A stretch of DNA of 64,000 nucleotides from Phreatobacter stygius (GCF_005144885.1 NZ_CP039690.1:5283001-5347000), one strand, 5' to 3'; counted from the first letter of the stretch, positions 17,233-25,924 are shown. Notes: generated by a model not told the origin, from the sequence alone. Numbers and translations: made by a program.

Positions 17233-17378
17233 GCGTCGAGCGAACGCGAGACGCGTTCGCATCTGGCTATGGCGTCGAGCGAACGCGAGATGCGTCCGCA
17301 CTCGCTATGCGCCGCCACCCTCTCCCGCAAGCAGGAGGGGGTTTGCGCGCATCAACCCTCCCGCAAGCGGGAAAGGGC
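17233..17378. repeat. 39-base direct repeat plus degenerate type B palindromes
   Basis: GCGTCGAGCGAACGCGAG occurs at 17233 and again at 17272, giving two near-identical units of 39 bases. They are followed by two short palindromes related to the type B element (CCCTCTCCCGCAAGCAGGAGG near 17318 and CCCTCCCGCAAGCGGG near 17356). This fills most of the 265 bases between the ligase gene and the DUF2946-like gene. I see no gene here. Confidence 0.6.
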
Positions 17379-17450
17379 GGTTCATCCGCGCCACACCCAT
17401 GCCGTTGCCCCCATTGACCTCGAACCTGCTTCGATGCTGATCATCCTGTC

Positions 17451-17852
17451 GTGCTGAACCGCCTGCGCCATCCCGACCTGCGCCCGATCGTCGCCGCGCT
17501 CTATGCGGTGGCGATGTTGTGGCTCGGCCTGGCGCACCGCGCGCCGGCCGTGGCCGCCGCCGGGCATCCGGAAATCCTGCGCATCGCGCTGCCGGACGGT
17601 TCGCTCACCGCATGGTGCCTGAACGATCTGGGGCAAGAACCGGGTCAACAGCCGGGCCATCAGCCGGGCCGGGGCACCGGCCCTTGCGATGCCTGCCTGC
17701 TGATCGCGGCGATCGGCTTGCCGCCGGTTCCGGCCGGCTTGCCGGCCCCCGCCAACATGGCGGTCACGCGGATCGCCGCGCCATCGGTCCTTGCCGGCAC
17801 CATCGGCGCCGTCGACCGGCCGCGCTCGCGCGGGCCGCCAAGCCGCGCCTGA
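17451..17852 (+). CDS. DUF2946-like small exported/membrane protein
   Basis: A 133-residue protein with an N-terminal hydrophobic segment (about residues 13-36) and a paired-cysteine region: one Cys in TAWCLNDLG and two in GPCDACLLI, spaced by a Gln/Pro/His-rich stretch. This resembles DUF2946 proteins, which are often found beside copper genes. It starts with GTG and no strong ribosome-binding site is visible. The exported PfpI-like protein and CopC-CopD follow, which supports a link with metal handling, possibly copper binding through the cysteines. The family match is by eye. Confidence 0.55.
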   Translation: MLNRLRHPDLRPIVAALYAVAMLWLGLAHRAPAVAAAGHPEILRIALPDGSLTAWCLNDLGQEPGQQPGHQPGRGTGPCDACLLIAAIGLPPVPAGLPAPANMAVTRIAAPSVLAGTIGAVDRPRSRGPPSRA

Positions 17853-17989
17853 TCGCCGGCCGACCGGCGCAGCATTCTCATCCGTTCCGATGGCCTGGCG
17901 TGGCACCTGCCGCTCCGGCCGGATTTTCCAGCCCCAAGGCCCGACCAGCCGCGCCGCAGCGCGGCCGGCTCCGCCTGACGGAGATATCC

Positions 17990-18835
17990 ATGCATCGCCG
18001 TGACTTTACCGGTCTCGCGGCGGCCGCCCTGCTGGCTGGCCCCGCTGTTCTCGCCGAACCTCGCACCCCGCTCGCCCAGACCAGCCCAAGGGAGCACGGA
18101 GCCGACATGACCACCCGACAGACCATGACCTGGCAGAAGATGGCTGAACGCAACGACCAGGTGCTGATGCTGGTTTATCCCGAGATGACCGCGCTCGACC
18201 TGGTCGGGCCGCAATATGCCTTCGCCTGCACGCTGGGCGCCAAGGTTCATCTTGTCGGCCAGACGCGCGAACCGGTCATGACCGACACCAAATTCGCTAT
18301 TGTGCCAACCATGACCTTTGACGAAGCGCCCGCCGATCCGACGGTGATCTTTGTGCCCGGCGGCACGACCGGCACGCTCGCCGCCATCAGGGACGAGACG
18401 ACATTGTCTTTCGTCGCCGATCGCGGCGCACGCGCGACCTATGTGACCAGCGTCTGCACCGGTTCGCTGGTGCTGGCGGCCGCCGGCCTGCTGAGCGGTT
18501 ACAGGGCCACGTCCCACTGGGCCGCGCGCGACCTGCTCGCTGCCGGCGGCGCTGAACCGGTCGACGCCCGGGTCGTCATCGACCGCAACCGGATAACCGG
18601 TGCAGGCGTCAGCGCCGGGCTCGATTTCGGGCTGAAACTGGTCGCCATGATGCGCGACGAGGCCTATGCGAGATCGGTCCAGCTGCTGGCGGAATATGCG
18701 CCGGAGCCGCCGTTCAAGGCTGGTACCCCGGCCGAGGCGGGTCCGGAGATCACCGCGCCGCTCCTGGCCATGTTCGAAGGCTTCCGGCGCGACGCGGTGC
18801 TGGCGGTCGGCGCAGCCGCGGGCCGGTCGCGATGA
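17990..18835 (+). CDS. Exported DJ-1/PfpI family protein, isonitrile-hydratase-like
   Basis: A 281-residue protein. The N terminus MHRRDFTGLAAAALLAGP is a Tat-type signal with probable cleavage near VLAEP; the DJ-1/PfpI domain spans about residues 50-245. The nucleophile Cys (about 155) is in SVCTGSLVLAAAGLLSG followed by ATSHW, and acidic residues are in YPEMTALDLVGP. This set matches cyclohexyl-isocyanide hydratase (InhA) better than protease or glyoxalase branches. GGAG precedes the ATG, and the stop overlaps the CopC-CopD start (ATGA). Export is unusual for this family, and the coupling to a copper gene suggests a periplasmic role. Confidence 0.8.
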   Translation: MHRRDFTGLAAAALLAGPAVLAEPRTPLAQTSPREHGADMTTRQTMTWQKMAERNDQVLMLVYPEMTALDLVGPQYAFACTLGAKVHLVGQTREPVMTDTKFAIVPTMTFDEAPADPTVIFVPGGTTGTLAAIRDETTLSFVADRGARATYVTSVCTGSLVLAAAGLLSGYRATSHWAARDLLAAGGAEPVDARVVIDRNRITGAGVSAGLDFGLKLVAMMRDEAYARSVQLLAEYAPEPPFKAGTPAEAGPEITAPLLAMFEGFRRDAVLAVGAAAGRSR

Positions 18836-20478
18836 CGAGCGGGCCAGGCCGCAGGCATGATCAGGTCATGACAGCATCGTCGCATTGGCTCGGCGTGCTG
18901 CTCGCCTTCATGCTGGTCCTTTTCGTGCCGTCCGCGGCTTTCGCCCATGCCTCGCTGGTCAAGGCCGAGCCGGCCGACGGCGCCATGCTGGCCGTGACGC
19001 CGCCGACCGTGGTGCTGCGCTTCAACGAGGCGGTCGCGCCGGCGGTCATTCAGTTGATCGATGCCGAGGGCAAGTCACGGCCCGACATCACGGTGACGGC
19101 CGATGACGATACGATCCGGGTCGGATTGCCTGCGACCCTGCCGCACGGCACCCAGGTGCTGAGCTACCGGATCATTTCGGCCGACGGCCATCCGGTCAGT
19201 GGCGCCGTGCAGTTCTCGATCGGCCGGGTCTCGGGCGCGACATCCGTGGGCGCGCATAACGGCATGTTCGCCGATGCCGGTGCCAGTCTCGGCTGGGCAA
19301 TCTGGCTCAGCCGCTTCGGCGTCTATCTCGGCCTGTTCGCCGGCATTGGCGGCGCCTTTTTCATGGCCGTTCTGGCGTCGGCCCGGCAACCGGCGCCGGC
19401 GGCGCTGGCCGCACTCGGGCTCGGCCTGGCCAGCGCGATCGCCTCGCTCGGCGTCCAGGGCCTCGACCTCCTCGGGCTCGGCTTCGGCGATCTTGCCACG
19501 TCGGCGCCCTGGCGCGCGGCGTTGGCCACCTCGCTTGGACCCTCGCTCGGGCTTGGCGCCGCCGCGATGCTGGCCGGCCTGGCGGCCTTGATCTGCCGGT
19601 CGGACCGGCTTGCCCGGGTTCTGGCGGTATCGGGCCTGATCGGCGTCGGCCTTTCGCTCGCCGCAACCGGCCATGCCGCCCATGCCCCGCCGCAGGTTCT
19701 GACGCGCTCGGCGGTGTTCCTGCACGGCATCGGCGCGGCCTATTGGGCTGGCGCGCTGCTGCCGCTCGCGCTCATGGCGCGCCGCCCGGGGCCGGAACTT
19801 CTGGCCGCGCTGTCCAGGTTTTCCCGCCTGGCCGTCCCGCTCGTTGCCGTCCTGGCGTTGAGCGGCTTGGGCCTCGCGGTCATCCAGCTCGACCGGCCGG
19901 CGGCGCTGATCGACACCGCCTATGGCCAGGTGCTCACGGCCAAGCTCGTGCTGGTCGCACTGCTCCTGGCGCTTGCGGCGTTCAACCGTTTCCGGTTGAC
20001 CCCGGCCTTGCCGCGGGCGCCGTCGAACACCCGGGCCCTCATCCGCTCCATCGGTGCGGAAGTCGTGCTGGTCCTGGCCATTCTCGGCCTTGTCGCCGGC
20101 TGGCGCTTCACCCCGCCGCCGCGTGTCACCGCGGCCGTCGCCGCCGCCCGTGTCCCGGTCAACCTGCATATCCACACGGACAAGGGCATGGTCGACATCG
20201 TGGTGTCGCCCGGAGCGGTCGGGCCGAACAGCTTCGACCTGCAATTCCTGTCGGCCGATTTCGGCCTGCTCGCGCCGAGGGACGTCCGGCTGACCCTTGC
20301 CCAATCGGCGCGTGGCATCGCGCCCTTCATGCGCCGGGCGACCCGGCGTGCCGACGGCAACTGGGAGCTGCGCGACATGGTGTTGCCCTTTGCCGGCCGC
20401 TGGCAGGTGACGGTGGATGCCTATGTCACCGATTTCGATCTGGTGACGCTCGACGGCGAGCTCGAGGTGAAACCGTGA
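18832..20478 (+). CDS. CopC-CopD fusion, copper resistance/uptake protein
   Basis: A 548-residue protein in three parts. The first is a signal peptide ending AFA, then a CopC domain (about residues 39-140) whose mature N terminus is HASLVKAEPADGA, placing a copper-binding His first, with a second His in SADGHPVSG. The second is a CopD membrane domain of about eight segments (about 155-430). The third is a periplasmic beta-rich tail (about 440-548) of the kind seen in other CopC-CopD fusions. The upstream ATG at 18832 overlaps the PfpI stop; an ATG at 18868 would remove 12 residues and give a more normal signal peptide. It probably moves or buffers copper across the inner membrane. Confidence 0.85.
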   Translation: MTSGPGRRHDQVMTASSHWLGVLLAFMLVLFVPSAAFAHASLVKAEPADGAMLAVTPPTVVLRFNEAVAPAVIQLIDAEGKSRPDITVTADDDTIRVGLPATLPHGTQVLSYRIISADGHPVSGAVQFSIGRVSGATSVGAHNGMFADAGASLGWAIWLSRFGVYLGLFAGIGGAFFMAVLASARQPAPAALAALGLGLASAIASLGVQGLDLLGLGFGDLATSAPWRAALATSLGPSLGLGAAAMLAGLAALICRSDRLARVLAVSGLIGVGLSLAATGHAAHAPPQVLTRSAVFLHGIGAAYWAGALLPLALMARRPGPELLAALSRFSRLAVPLVAVLALSGLGLAVIQLDRPAALIDTAYGQVLTAKLVLVALLLALAAFNRFRLTPALPRAPSNTRALIRSIGAEVVLVLAILGLVAGWRFTPPPRVTAAVAAARVPVNLHIHTDKGMVDIVVSPGAVGPNSFDLQFLSADFGLLAPRDVRLTLAQSARGIAPFMRRATRRADGNWELRDMVLPFAGRWQVTVDAYVTDFDLVTLDGELEVKP

Positions 20479-20688
20479 GGCGGCCATCGGCTTGACCGCC
20501 GTCCCCGCCGCGACGGACCGTCGTGCCCTTGTTGTCGTGCCATTCTGCCTGTTGTCGCAGCCGGATCGCCGTTTTATTACCTTAGGGAAAGTAGTTCTTC
20601 TGAAGTTGCACTATTTAAGATTTATTCAGAAGTATTTGCAACGTTGAGGTGCTGACCGCCCGTCAGGGCTGGAGACCCGGAGTGCAAC
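20479..20688. other. Intergenic, AT-rich island
   Basis: No gene. The stretch 20570-20645 is markedly AT-rich compared with its surroundings and contains CTTCTGAAG and TTCAGAAG, related short palindromic words about 35 bases apart. It probably holds the promoter of the c-di-GMP gene that follows, but I cannot define -35/-10 boxes with confidence. Confidence 0.35.
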
Positions 20689-23109
20689 ATGCTGCAGGTC
20701 TATGGCTGCTTTGTCACTCAACATGACCTGAGGCTGGTTGCGCTAGCTGCGGTGGTCTGCGCGCTTGCCTCCTATACCGCGGTCAGCCTGGTTCATCACG
20801 TCCGCGCCAGCGAAGGTCAGGTGCTGCGCCACCGGCTTTGGCTTCCGATCGCGGCGATCGCCACCGGCTTCGGCATCTGGGCAACCCATTTCATCGCCAT
20901 GCTCGCGTTCCAGCCGGGCTTGCCGAGCGGCTACAATATCGCCTTGACCGTGCTGTCGCTGCTGGCTGCCATCGTGCTCACAGGTGTCGGTCTCGCGATC
21001 GGTGTGTCGCGCATTGGCCATGGCCGCCTGATCGGCGGCGCTGTCGTCGGCGGCGGCATCGCCGCGATGCACTATACCGGCATGGCCGCCTTTGAGATTG
21101 CCGGCCGGATCGAATGGGATCCGGTGCTGGTGCTGGTATCGATCGTGCTCGGCGCGGCGCTTGGCGCCCTGGCCCTGCAGATCGGTCTCAGCGTCAATTC
21201 CCAGAAGTGCAAGATCCTTGGCGCCGCCACCCTGACGGTGGCGATCTGCAGCCATCATTTCACCGCCATGGGGGCCGCCGCGATCATCCCCGATCCGATG
21301 GTTGTCGTGTCCCCCTTGGCGCTCCCGGCGGAATGGCTTTCGATCGCGGTCGCGCTCGCCTCGGCAACGATCATCCTCTTGGCCCTGGCCGGCCTCTCGT
21401 TCGATCTGCGCAATCGCCGCGAGATCGCGATGTTGAACCGGATGCGCGAATTGGCGGATGCCGCCGTCGAGGGGCTGATCGTCTGCGACGACGAGACGAT
21501 CGTCGCCGCCAACAAGAGCTTCCGCGAGCTTGGCCACGACAGCGCCGGCAGCGCCATCGGCCGGAGGCTCGCCGCCTTCTTTCCCGATGCCGCGATCCTC
21601 GCGCGCCTGGCCGCCATGTCGGACCACCCGCTGGAGGCGAACCTGCTGGCGCTGAGCGGCGAGACCATCCCGGTGGAGTTGATCCAGCATGTCATCACCT
21701 ATGCCGGGCGTCCTCATCGCGTGATCGCGGTGCGCGACCTGCGGGACCGCAAGAAGGCCGAGCAGCAGATCCATTTCCTGGCTCATCACGACTCGCTGAC
21801 GACCTTGCCGAACCGGACCAGTTTCAACCGGAAGCTGGAGCTCGAGCTTGCCGCCCATGGTGCATCGGGCCGCTGCTTCGCCGTGATCTTTCTCGACCTC
21901 GATCGTTTCAAGGAGATCAACGATCTGTTCGGCCATCTGGCCGGCGACGCCGTGCTGCAGTTCGTTTCCCAGAAGGTCAGGGACGTGCTCGGCGCCGACC
22001 AGATGGTGGCGCGCCTGGGCGGCGACGAGTTTGCGATTATCGCCCCCAATCTCGGCGCGCCGATGGAAGCCGGGCACATTGCCGAGACCATTCTCGAAGC
22101 CCTCGGCACGCCCGACAGCAGCTTGCCCGCGGGGATCTCGATCGGCACCAGCATTGGCATCGCGATCTATCCGAACGACGCCACCGACCGCAGCACGCTC
22201 CTGAGTTATGCCGACGCGGCGCTCTATGAGGCGAAAGCCGAGGGCCGGGGCATCTTTCGTTTCTTCGAAGCGGCGATGGGAACGCATCTGCGCGAACGGC
22301 GCCAGATCGAGCACGATCTCAGGCACGCCATTCCGCGCGACGAGCTTCGTCTGGTCTTCCAGCCGCAGACCCGGCTCAATTCGGAGGAGATCCTGGGGTT
22401 CGAGGTCCTGCTTCGGTGGCGGCACGGCACGCGGGGCGACATTTCGCCAAGCGTCTTCATTCCCGTCGCCGAAGAGTGCGGCGTCATTCTCCAGCTTGGC
22501 GAATGGGTGCTCCGCACGGCCTGCGCGGAAGCCGCATCGTGGCACCAGCCGCTGGCCATCGCGGTCAACGTCTCGCGGGTGCAGTTGCATAACGGCAACC
22601 TGCCGCAGCTCGTCCAGGAGATCCTGGCGACCACCGGCCTCGCCCCGGAACGGCTCGAGCTGGAGGTCACCGAAACGGCCCTGATCAAGGACTTCGACCG
22701 GGCGCTTGCCACATTGCAGCAGATCAAGGCGCTCGGCGTGAAGCTCGCCATGGACGATTTCGGCACGGGCTATTCGTCGCTATCGAACCTCAGGGCTTTT
22801 CCGTTCGACAAGATCAAGATCGACCAGTCCTTCGTCCGCTCGGTCGATTCCAACGAGCAGTCGGCGACCATCGTGCGCGCCATTGTCGGCTTGGCCAAGG
22901 GCCTGAACCTGCCGGTGCTGGCCGAAGGGGTCGAGACCGCCGACGAACTCAGGTTCTTGTGCCGCGAGGATTGCAACGAGGCCCAGGGTTATTATCTCGG
23001 GCGCCCCGGACCGATCGAGCAGTTCCGTTATCTGGTCGATCGCGAGACCGCCGATTCCGAAGTGGTGTGGGGACCAAGCCAGCGGATCGTGTCGGCCAGA
23101 CTGGGCTGA
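20689..23109 (+). CDS. MHYT-GGDEF-EAL cyclic-di-GMP protein
   Basis: An 806-residue inner-membrane signalling protein. The MHYT sensor (about residues 1-240) has the three repeats WATHFIAMLAF, AAMHYTGMAAF and CSHHFTAMGAA. A PAS-like linker (about 250-345) follows. The GGDEF domain (about 365-525) has intact RLGGDEFAII (residues 444-448 for GGDEF), and the positions where an RxxD inhibitory site would sit are G and Q, so that site is missing. The EAL domain (about 545-790) has EVLLRW, NVSRVQLH, EVTETALI, MDDFGTGYSSL, DKIKID and AEGVET, so the metal and catalytic residues look intact. MHYT domains are proposed to sense diatomic gases or bind copper, of interest next to CopC-CopD. Confidence 0.92.
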   Translation: MLQVYGCFVTQHDLRLVALAAVVCALASYTAVSLVHHVRASEGQVLRHRLWLPIAAIATGFGIWATHFIAMLAFQPGLPSGYNIALTVLSLLAAIVLTGVGLAIGVSRIGHGRLIGGAVVGGGIAAMHYTGMAAFEIAGRIEWDPVLVLVSIVLGAALGALALQIGLSVNSQKCKILGAATLTVAICSHHFTAMGAAAIIPDPMVVVSPLALPAEWLSIAVALASATIILLALAGLSFDLRNRREIAMLNRMRELADAAVEGLIVCDDETIVAANKSFRELGHDSAGSAIGRRLAAFFPDAAILARLAAMSDHPLEANLLALSGETIPVELIQHVITYAGRPHRVIAVRDLRDRKKAEQQIHFLAHHDSLTTLPNRTSFNRKLELELAAHGASGRCFAVIFLDLDRFKEINDLFGHLAGDAVLQFVSQKVRDVLGADQMVARLGGDEFAIIAPNLGAPMEAGHIAETILEALGTPDSSLPAGISIGTSIGIAIYPNDATDRSTLLSYADAALYEAKAEGRGIFRFFEAAMGTHLRERRQIEHDLRHAIPRDELRLVFQPQTRLNSEEILGFEVLLRWRHGTRGDISPSVFIPVAEECGVILQLGEWVLRTACAEAASWHQPLAIAVNVSRVQLHNGNLPQLVQEILATTGLAPERLELEVTETALIKDFDRALATLQQIKALGVKLAMDDFGTGYSSLSNLRAFPFDKIKIDQSFVRSVDSNEQSATIVRAIVGLAKGLNLPVLAEGVETADELRFLCREDCNEAQGYYLGRPGPIEQFRYLVDRETADSEVVWGPSQRIVSARLG

Positions 23110-23253
23110 CCGGACGGGGCGGGCGCGGCCGCCCGACGGCCGGCGGTCACAAGCCGTCGAGGATCCCCGTCGAATATTGACTTTCGGCGCCGGCTGTTGA
23201 GATGGTCGCGCGCCGTGCAATGAGCGCCCGGCGCATGGGCCGGGGGGCCATTC

Positions 23254-23613
23254 ATGACGACCGCGATATCGCGTATTGGCGCAAGCGTTCTGGTCTGCCT
23301 CGCGCTGGCTGGCGCCATTGGCCAGGCAGAGGCGAACCAGACCGCCAGCCAGTTCCTCACCTCCTTCCGCGCCCGGGACGCCAGGAGCGTCAGCTTTCTG
23401 GTCGGGCTGACCGAAGGCTTCGGCTGGGCCAATGCGCAATTGCGCGCCTCGAACCAGCGCATGCTGTTCTGCGCGCCGCGCGATGTCGGTTTCACGCCCC
23501 TGCAGCATGCCGACATCCTGGCGGCCTACCTGCGCCGGCAGCCGCGCCGCAGTGATGTCGACGTCGGCCTGGTCATGCTGGCGGCCCTGGCCGAACAGTT
23601 TCCCTGCCGCTGA
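23254..23613 (+). CDS. Rap1a/Tai-like exported small protein
   Basis: A 119-residue protein with a signal peptide (cut near AEANQ, about residue 29) and the pattern of Rap1a/Tai-type proteins: a Cys-Pro pair in FCAPRD, the stretch VGFTPLQHADILAAYL, and the terminal Cys in EQFPCR. In Serratia such proteins are immunity proteins for type VI amidase effectors, but in alphaproteobacteria they are common without a known partner, and no effector gene is visible here. The stop codon is the first TGA of a TGAGC tandem repeat. Confidence 0.65.
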   Translation: MTTAISRIGASVLVCLALAGAIGQAEANQTASQFLTSFRARDARSVSFLVGLTEGFGWANAQLRASNQRMLFCAPRDVGFTPLQHADILAAYLRRQPRRSDVDVGLVMLAALAEQFPCR

Positions 23614-23645
23614 GCTGAGCTGAGCTGAGCTGAGCTGAGCTGAGC
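23611..23645. repeat. TGAGC pentanucleotide repeat, seven perfect copies
   Basis: Seven perfect TGAGC units in tandem, followed by a CGAGC variant. It begins at the stop codon of the Rap1a-like gene. Such arrays are prone to replication slippage. Because the stop lies in the first unit, changes in copy number should not alter the protein. Confidence 0.9.
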
Positions 23646-23682
23646 CGAGCCGTGGCAGGCCGATGCCGGCCGCTGCGCGAGG

Positions 23683-24246
23683 CTACGCTTCGCCGGTGAG
23701 CCAGGCCACGGCATCCAGCACCTCGGTTGCGATCTCCCGAGCGCTCCGGCCGTCGGTCTCGACGATCAGCTGAGCGCCGGGGGCCTCCGCAGCCATGCGC
23801 CGGGCCTGCCGCAGTGTTCGCTGGATCTGCTCGTCCTTGCCGGATCCGACCTCGCGCCTGTCGAGCCGCTCGACCAGTGTCGCGTCGCCGGCCGTCAGCC
23901 TCAGCACGGTGATCTCGGCGTCGGGTATGGCGGCCGTGATCCAGCGGCGATCGAACTCCAGATGCATCATGACGCCGGACAGGATGAGGCGTGTATGGCC
24001 GAGCGCCCGGTAGGTCGACCAGAGCGCCGCGAGATTGACCCCGCTGACATCGGTCGTGCCGGGCGACAGCGTTTCGAGCTCTTCGCGCGACGGTTTCGGG
24101 AACACGCGGTCGAGCTCGTCGGTCTCGATCGCCACATGCGGGATCCGCATGTCGGCGAGCCGGCTGCCGATCTCCCAGGCGAGCGTCGACTTGCCGATGC
24201 CGGCCGGGCCGGTGACGAGCAGGATACGGGCGGGGGTGTCGGTCAT
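23683..24246 (-). CDS. Small P-loop NTPase/nucleoside-kinase-like protein
   Basis: 187 residues with Walker A VTGPAGIGKST near the N terminus, a possible substrate-site DELDRVF, a hydrophobic strand RLILSGVMM (Walker B-like) and a Lid-like basic region RLDRREVGSG. The fold looks like AAA_18/adenylylsulfate- or shikimate-kinase-like phosphotransferases; the substrate is unknown. It starts 7 bases after the TetR stop on the same strand, so the two are probably cotranscribed. Confidence 0.65.
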   Translation of the reverse strand: MTDTPARILLVTGPAGIGKSTLAWEIGSRLADMRIPHVAIETDELDRVFPKPSREELETLSPGTTDVSGVNLAALWSTYRALGHTRLILSGVMMHLEFDRRWITAAIPDAEITVLRLTAGDATLVERLDRREVGSGKDEQIQRTLRQARRMAAEAPGAQLIVETDGRSAREIATEVLDAVAWLTGEA

Positions 24247-24253
24247 GCGCGTG

Positions 24254-25033
24254 TCAATTCTGAATCCTTGCGCCTCTCGTCCGGCGCCTGACGGTGCCGC
24301 CTTTTCCGATCGGGACAGGAGCGATCGGAGCTTTTGGTGTCGCCTTCAGTTGCTCGCGCGCGCCGCGTGGGGCGACCGATGCCTTTGCCTTCTGGCCGTG
24401 CTTCACCTCCAGGCTCGCGGCGGCGAGCCTGATCCATGCCTCCAGCAGCCGGTCGTTCACCGTGTCGTCGAGGTTGAAGCTGGCATGGATCGCCATGCCG
24501 CGCAGCACACTCAAATTGAGGTGCAGGAAGTTCTCCCGGCCGATCTCGGCACCGAGCGAGCCGACATCGTCATAACCGATGACGTGAGCCCAGAGCGCGT
24601 CGCGCTTCTTGACCCATTCGGCGAGTACGCCGCGCAGCCGGTCCTGCAGCACGGCGTCGCTGCGCGCGGCCATCATCAGTTCGATCGCCGCCACATAGGT
24701 CGGCTTGGAAAAGACGTCGTACCAGAGGTGGCGGAGATAATCGGCGAGCGGGATCGGCGTGGCATATTTGCCGACAAAGGCCAGGCGGCCGGCCTCCCAC
24801 TGCTTCAGGAGGTGGTCGAAACCACCGACCAGCATGTCGGCCTTGCTCGGGAAATGGTGCGACAGCGCCCCGCGCGACACCCGTGCCTGCGCCGCCACCA
24901 GGCCGGTCGACAGCCGGTCGTAACCAACGGCGCAAAGCGTCTCGAGCACCGCGTCGGCGAGCCTCAGCCGCATGGCGGCGGTTCGTTCGGCCTGGGTGCG
25001 TCTGACGCGTTTCGGCGGCTTCTGCTCGGTCAT
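24254..25033 (-). CDS. TetR-family transcriptional regulator
   Basis: A 259-residue regulator. The HTH spans about residues 20-65, with AVGYDRLSTGLVAAQARVS and GALSHHFPSKADML. The C-terminal part is the effector and dimer domain. A basic, low-complexity tail (KTKGQK-like, then GGTVRRRTRG) follows. It lies 21 bases after the exported GAF gene and at the end of the ABC/M24 gene row on the same strand, so it may control that row or its own pair. Confidence 0.83.
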   Translation of the reverse strand: MTEQKPPKRVRRTQAERTAAMRLRLADAVLETLCAVGYDRLSTGLVAAQARVSRGALSHHFPSKADMLVGGFDHLLKQWEAGRLAFVGKYATPIPLADYLRHLWYDVFSKPTYVAAIELMMAARSDAVLQDRLRGVLAEWVKKRDALWAHVIGYDDVGSLGAEIGRENFLHLNLSVLRGMAIHASFNLDDTVNDRLLEAWIRLAAASLEVKHGQKAKASVAPRGAREQLKATPKAPIAPVPIGKGGTVRRRTRGARIQN

Positions 25034-25054
25034 TTCAAGTCCTGCATCATCCCG

Positions 25055-25660
25055 TCACGCGCGGCTGACGATCTCCATCAAGGCGGGGACCGTCATCTGG
25101 GCGAAGGCGGAGAGCGCCGGCATGTCGTCCTCGCGATACCATTCGGCCTGGTGCAGAAGGTTGAGCGAGCCGATGGTTCGGCCGTTCCAACGCACCGGAT
25201 AGTTCACCGCGCTCTCGCAGCCACGCGAGCGGATCAGCTCATGGTCGAAGAAGGCCCGCTTGACGTCGTCATAGGTCCGGCAGATGCGCGGCCGTCCGGC
25301 CATGATCACCTCCCGGTAGAACTCGCCTTCCTTGACCAGCGGCTTGGCGCCGCCGGTCGGGTAGGGGCCGGGCTGGTTGGTGTAGAAGCGCTGGTTTTCG
25401 TTTTTCGACCAGTTGATCACCAGCACGGTGAACAGCTTGTGGCCGATCGCCGCCGCCAGCGCCTTGTCGAGCGCGGCGAGGCTGGCATTGGGCTGACCCT
25501 CGGCCATCGAGGCCGTCGCGACATCGATCAGGTGCGGCAGCGCGGGCGCGCGGGCCGGTGGCGCGGGGGCTGGGTTCTGGGCCAGAGCAGACGTGGCGCC
25601 CACGCCGGCCAGCGTCGCGCCCAGCGCGAGGGTCCGGCGGCTGATGATTGGTTGGGTCAT
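25055..25660 (-). CDS. Exported GAF-domain protein
   Basis: 201 residues from the ATG at 25660, which has AGGA upstream; a longer frame to 25726 runs into the palindromic repeat and is not supported. The N terminus SRRTLALGATLAGVGA is a Tat-like signal with cleavage near SALAQ. The rest is a single GAF domain (about residues 50-200) with WSKNENQRFYTNQP, SRGCESAVNYPV and TIGSLNLLH. Free-standing exported GAF proteins are uncommon. It may bind a small molecule in the periplasm for the neighbouring importer. Confidence 0.65.
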   Translation of the reverse strand: MTQPIISRRTLALGATLAGVGATSALAQNPAPAPPARAPALPHLIDVATASMAEGQPNASLAALDKALAAAIGHKLFTVLVINWSKNENQRFYTNQPGPYPTGGAKPLVKEGEFYREVIMAGRPRICRTYDDVKRAFFDHELIRSRGCESAVNYPVRWNGRTIGSLNLLHQAEWYREDDMPALSAFAQMTVPALMEIVSRA

Positions 25661-25714
25661 GGTCGTTTCCTCGTTCTTGTGTCGCTTCGGCTCAGAAAAA
25701 AAAAGCTCACCTGG

Positions 25715-25876
25715 ACCCTCTCCCAAAGGGAGAGGGTGCCCGCGTCAGCGGGCGGGTGAGGGGCCGTCCATCTCCGGAGGAGGCAGCAAGCAGTGTGCGC
25801 GTTAGCGCGAATTCTTGACGCTTACGCCCCTCACCCGGCGCCTGACGGCGCCACCCTCTCCCTTTGGGAGAGGGTT
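25715..25876. repeat. Paired palindromic element, type B (copy 2)
   Basis: The left half (25715-25762) holds ACCCTCTCCC/GGGAGAGGGT, a GCCCGC/GCGGGC hairpin and GGGTGAGGGGC. The right half (25827-25876) is the inverted copy ending with ACCCTCTCCC/GGGAGAGGGT. The 64 bases between are unique. It separates the M24 gene from the GAF gene on the minus strand and could act as a processing or attenuation site. Confidence 0.75.
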
Positions 25877-25924
25877 GATTCAGGGCGGTTGCCTCGATGG
25901 TGCCCCGTCGTCAGTACGACCCCC

